Positions 63,201-64,000 of a stretch of DNA of 64,000 bases are shown in pieces. Origin of the DNA: Chaetorhynchus papuensis (lineage: Eukaryota; Chordata; Aves; Passeriformes; Rhipiduridae). The stretch is from positions 651,440 to 715,439 of the forward strand of contig VWYX01000359.1 of assembly GCA_013396525.1 (NCBI GenBank), in the 5' to 3' direction. Made by a program: the position numbers and the translations under genes. Every line of letters starts with the position of its first letter. Within the stretch, counting starts at the first letter, position 1. The notes beneath the pieces are model-generated. The model had not been told where the DNA came from. It worked only from the letters and a program-made list of their open reading frames with translations, and made no database searches.

Positions 63201-64000
63201 TCAAGGCTGACAAGCAGATTTGAGAAAGCACATGAGGGGATCAAACTCCAGGAGGTGTAACTATGGGGCAACTTCTCTGGCAAAGTTTTTATGAAGACTT
63301 GAATCTTAACTGATTCAAAGCTGGAAATTGGCTGTTGAAAGCAGAAAAGCCTCTTTGGATGCAGCACTGATGTGTGCAGCCTTTATGGGAAATATGTGTA
63401 TTTGTAGGGTAGTGGGTTTAGGCTACTGATGCTTCCCTAGACCCCCTCATGTCTGGCTGTACTCTGTGGAGACAGGGTGCAACTTTACTGAGGAGAAGCT
63501 GTTTTAGGAGTTGTAAAATCCAAGCCATGTAAAATGGTGGTGTTCCTTTCTGTCCCCTCTTTCCTCTTATCCATAAGACGTTTTGGTTTTTGGTTTTTTT
63601 TTTGGAGAGTAGGGAATTATTCTGAGGGTCCACTGTAATAGCTCAGCCCTTCCTGAACATTCCCCTTTCCTTCAGATTTTAGTCATTCTGGCTTGAGGTG
63701 TCCTGTCTGAAATTCCAGTTTTGTTGTTGTTTTGGGGGTTTTTTGGTGGTCATTGGTAGAGTTTTTTGGGGGTTAATTGCATTCTAGATGTCTTTTATTA
63801 AGGTGCAGTTTTAAACACAGACTATACACTGCTGTGTGGACATTACAGCTCTGTGTTCTTAGTTGATGGTGGAGATGATGCCATTCCCTGCGTTCTCAGA
63901 GATGACACCCTAATGGCTTTTTGGATCAGATCCTGTTGACTACTCCTGTGACTGTTTCCCCTGAAATTATTAAATCTATTTGTAGGAATGAGATTTTTTT
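57241..64000. other. Intergenic between RRP15 and the expected TGFB2, no gene seen
   Basis: Unique AT-rich sequence with G/T-rich tracts at its right end. I looked for the TGFB2 signal-peptide exon and for a second CpG island and found neither. The longest frame (58354-58869, 171 codons from a TTG) is Ser/Cys/Leu/Phe-rich with no recognisable domain and no splice context, so it is not called as a gene. Confidence 0.65.
63568..63770. repeat. G/T-rich low-complexity tract
   Basis: Two clusters of GGTTTTTGG-like sequence (about 63580-63610 and 63718-63770) near the right end of the window. Confidence 0.75.

Noticed and set aside
1..64000. CRISPR arrays, phage, insertion sequences, operons or biosynthetic clusters
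   Set aside because: The window is vertebrate DNA. No regularly spaced repeats, ribosome binding sites or gene-dense coding were seen.

Overview
This window is vertebrate nuclear DNA, almost certainly from a bird and probably from a songbird (passerine). The evidence is a spliced gene with GT/AG introns and a CpG-island promoter, two 3' fragments of the bird LINE CR1, and a tRNA-Ile-derived SINE with a CR1-like tail that resembles TguSINE1, described from zebra finch. The species is inferred from these repeats only. No prokaryotic features are present: no operons, CRISPR array, phage or insertion sequences.

One protein gene can be reconstructed completely: RRP15 (ribosomal RNA processing 15 homolog), on the + strand. 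It has five coding exons (34226-34286, 37551-37825, 39656-39753, 40596-40797, 55850-56002) that join in frame to 262 codons plus a stop. It starts in a CpG island (about 33820-34830) with GC-box, ETS-like, YY1-like and E-box motifs, and ends with two possible polyadenylation signals (56414, 56500). Intron 4 alone is about 15 kb. In other amniotes RRP15 lies between SPATA17 and TGFB2. I found no TGFB2 coding exon or CpG island before the window ends, so TGFB2 probably begins just beyond 64000. The left 34 kb corresponds to the sparse SPATA17-RRP15 interval.

Layout: 1-33.8 kb is intergenic, with a CR1 fragment (about 4.2-4.7 kb), MIR-like and tRNA-Ile SINEs (18.9 and 19.9 kb), a solo-LTR-like element (28.5-29.0 kb), a second CR1 fragment (31.2-31.6 kb), and several AT-rich blocks that read like conserved regulatory DNA (about 8.0-8.6, 21.2-22.1 and 32.1-32.6 kb). 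A 1,638-bp segment is present twice in direct orientation on either side of a single N at 25690, most likely an unmerged contig overlap. A short possible 3'-terminal exon lies at 12903-13115. 33.8-56.5 kb is RRP15. 56.5-64 kb is intergenic, with a MIR-like SINE at 57.1 kb.

I found no convincing undescribed system. The items most worth a second look are the N-flanked duplication, the possible terminal exon, the candidate regulatory blocks, and the MYC/USF-type palindrome inside RRP15 exon 1.
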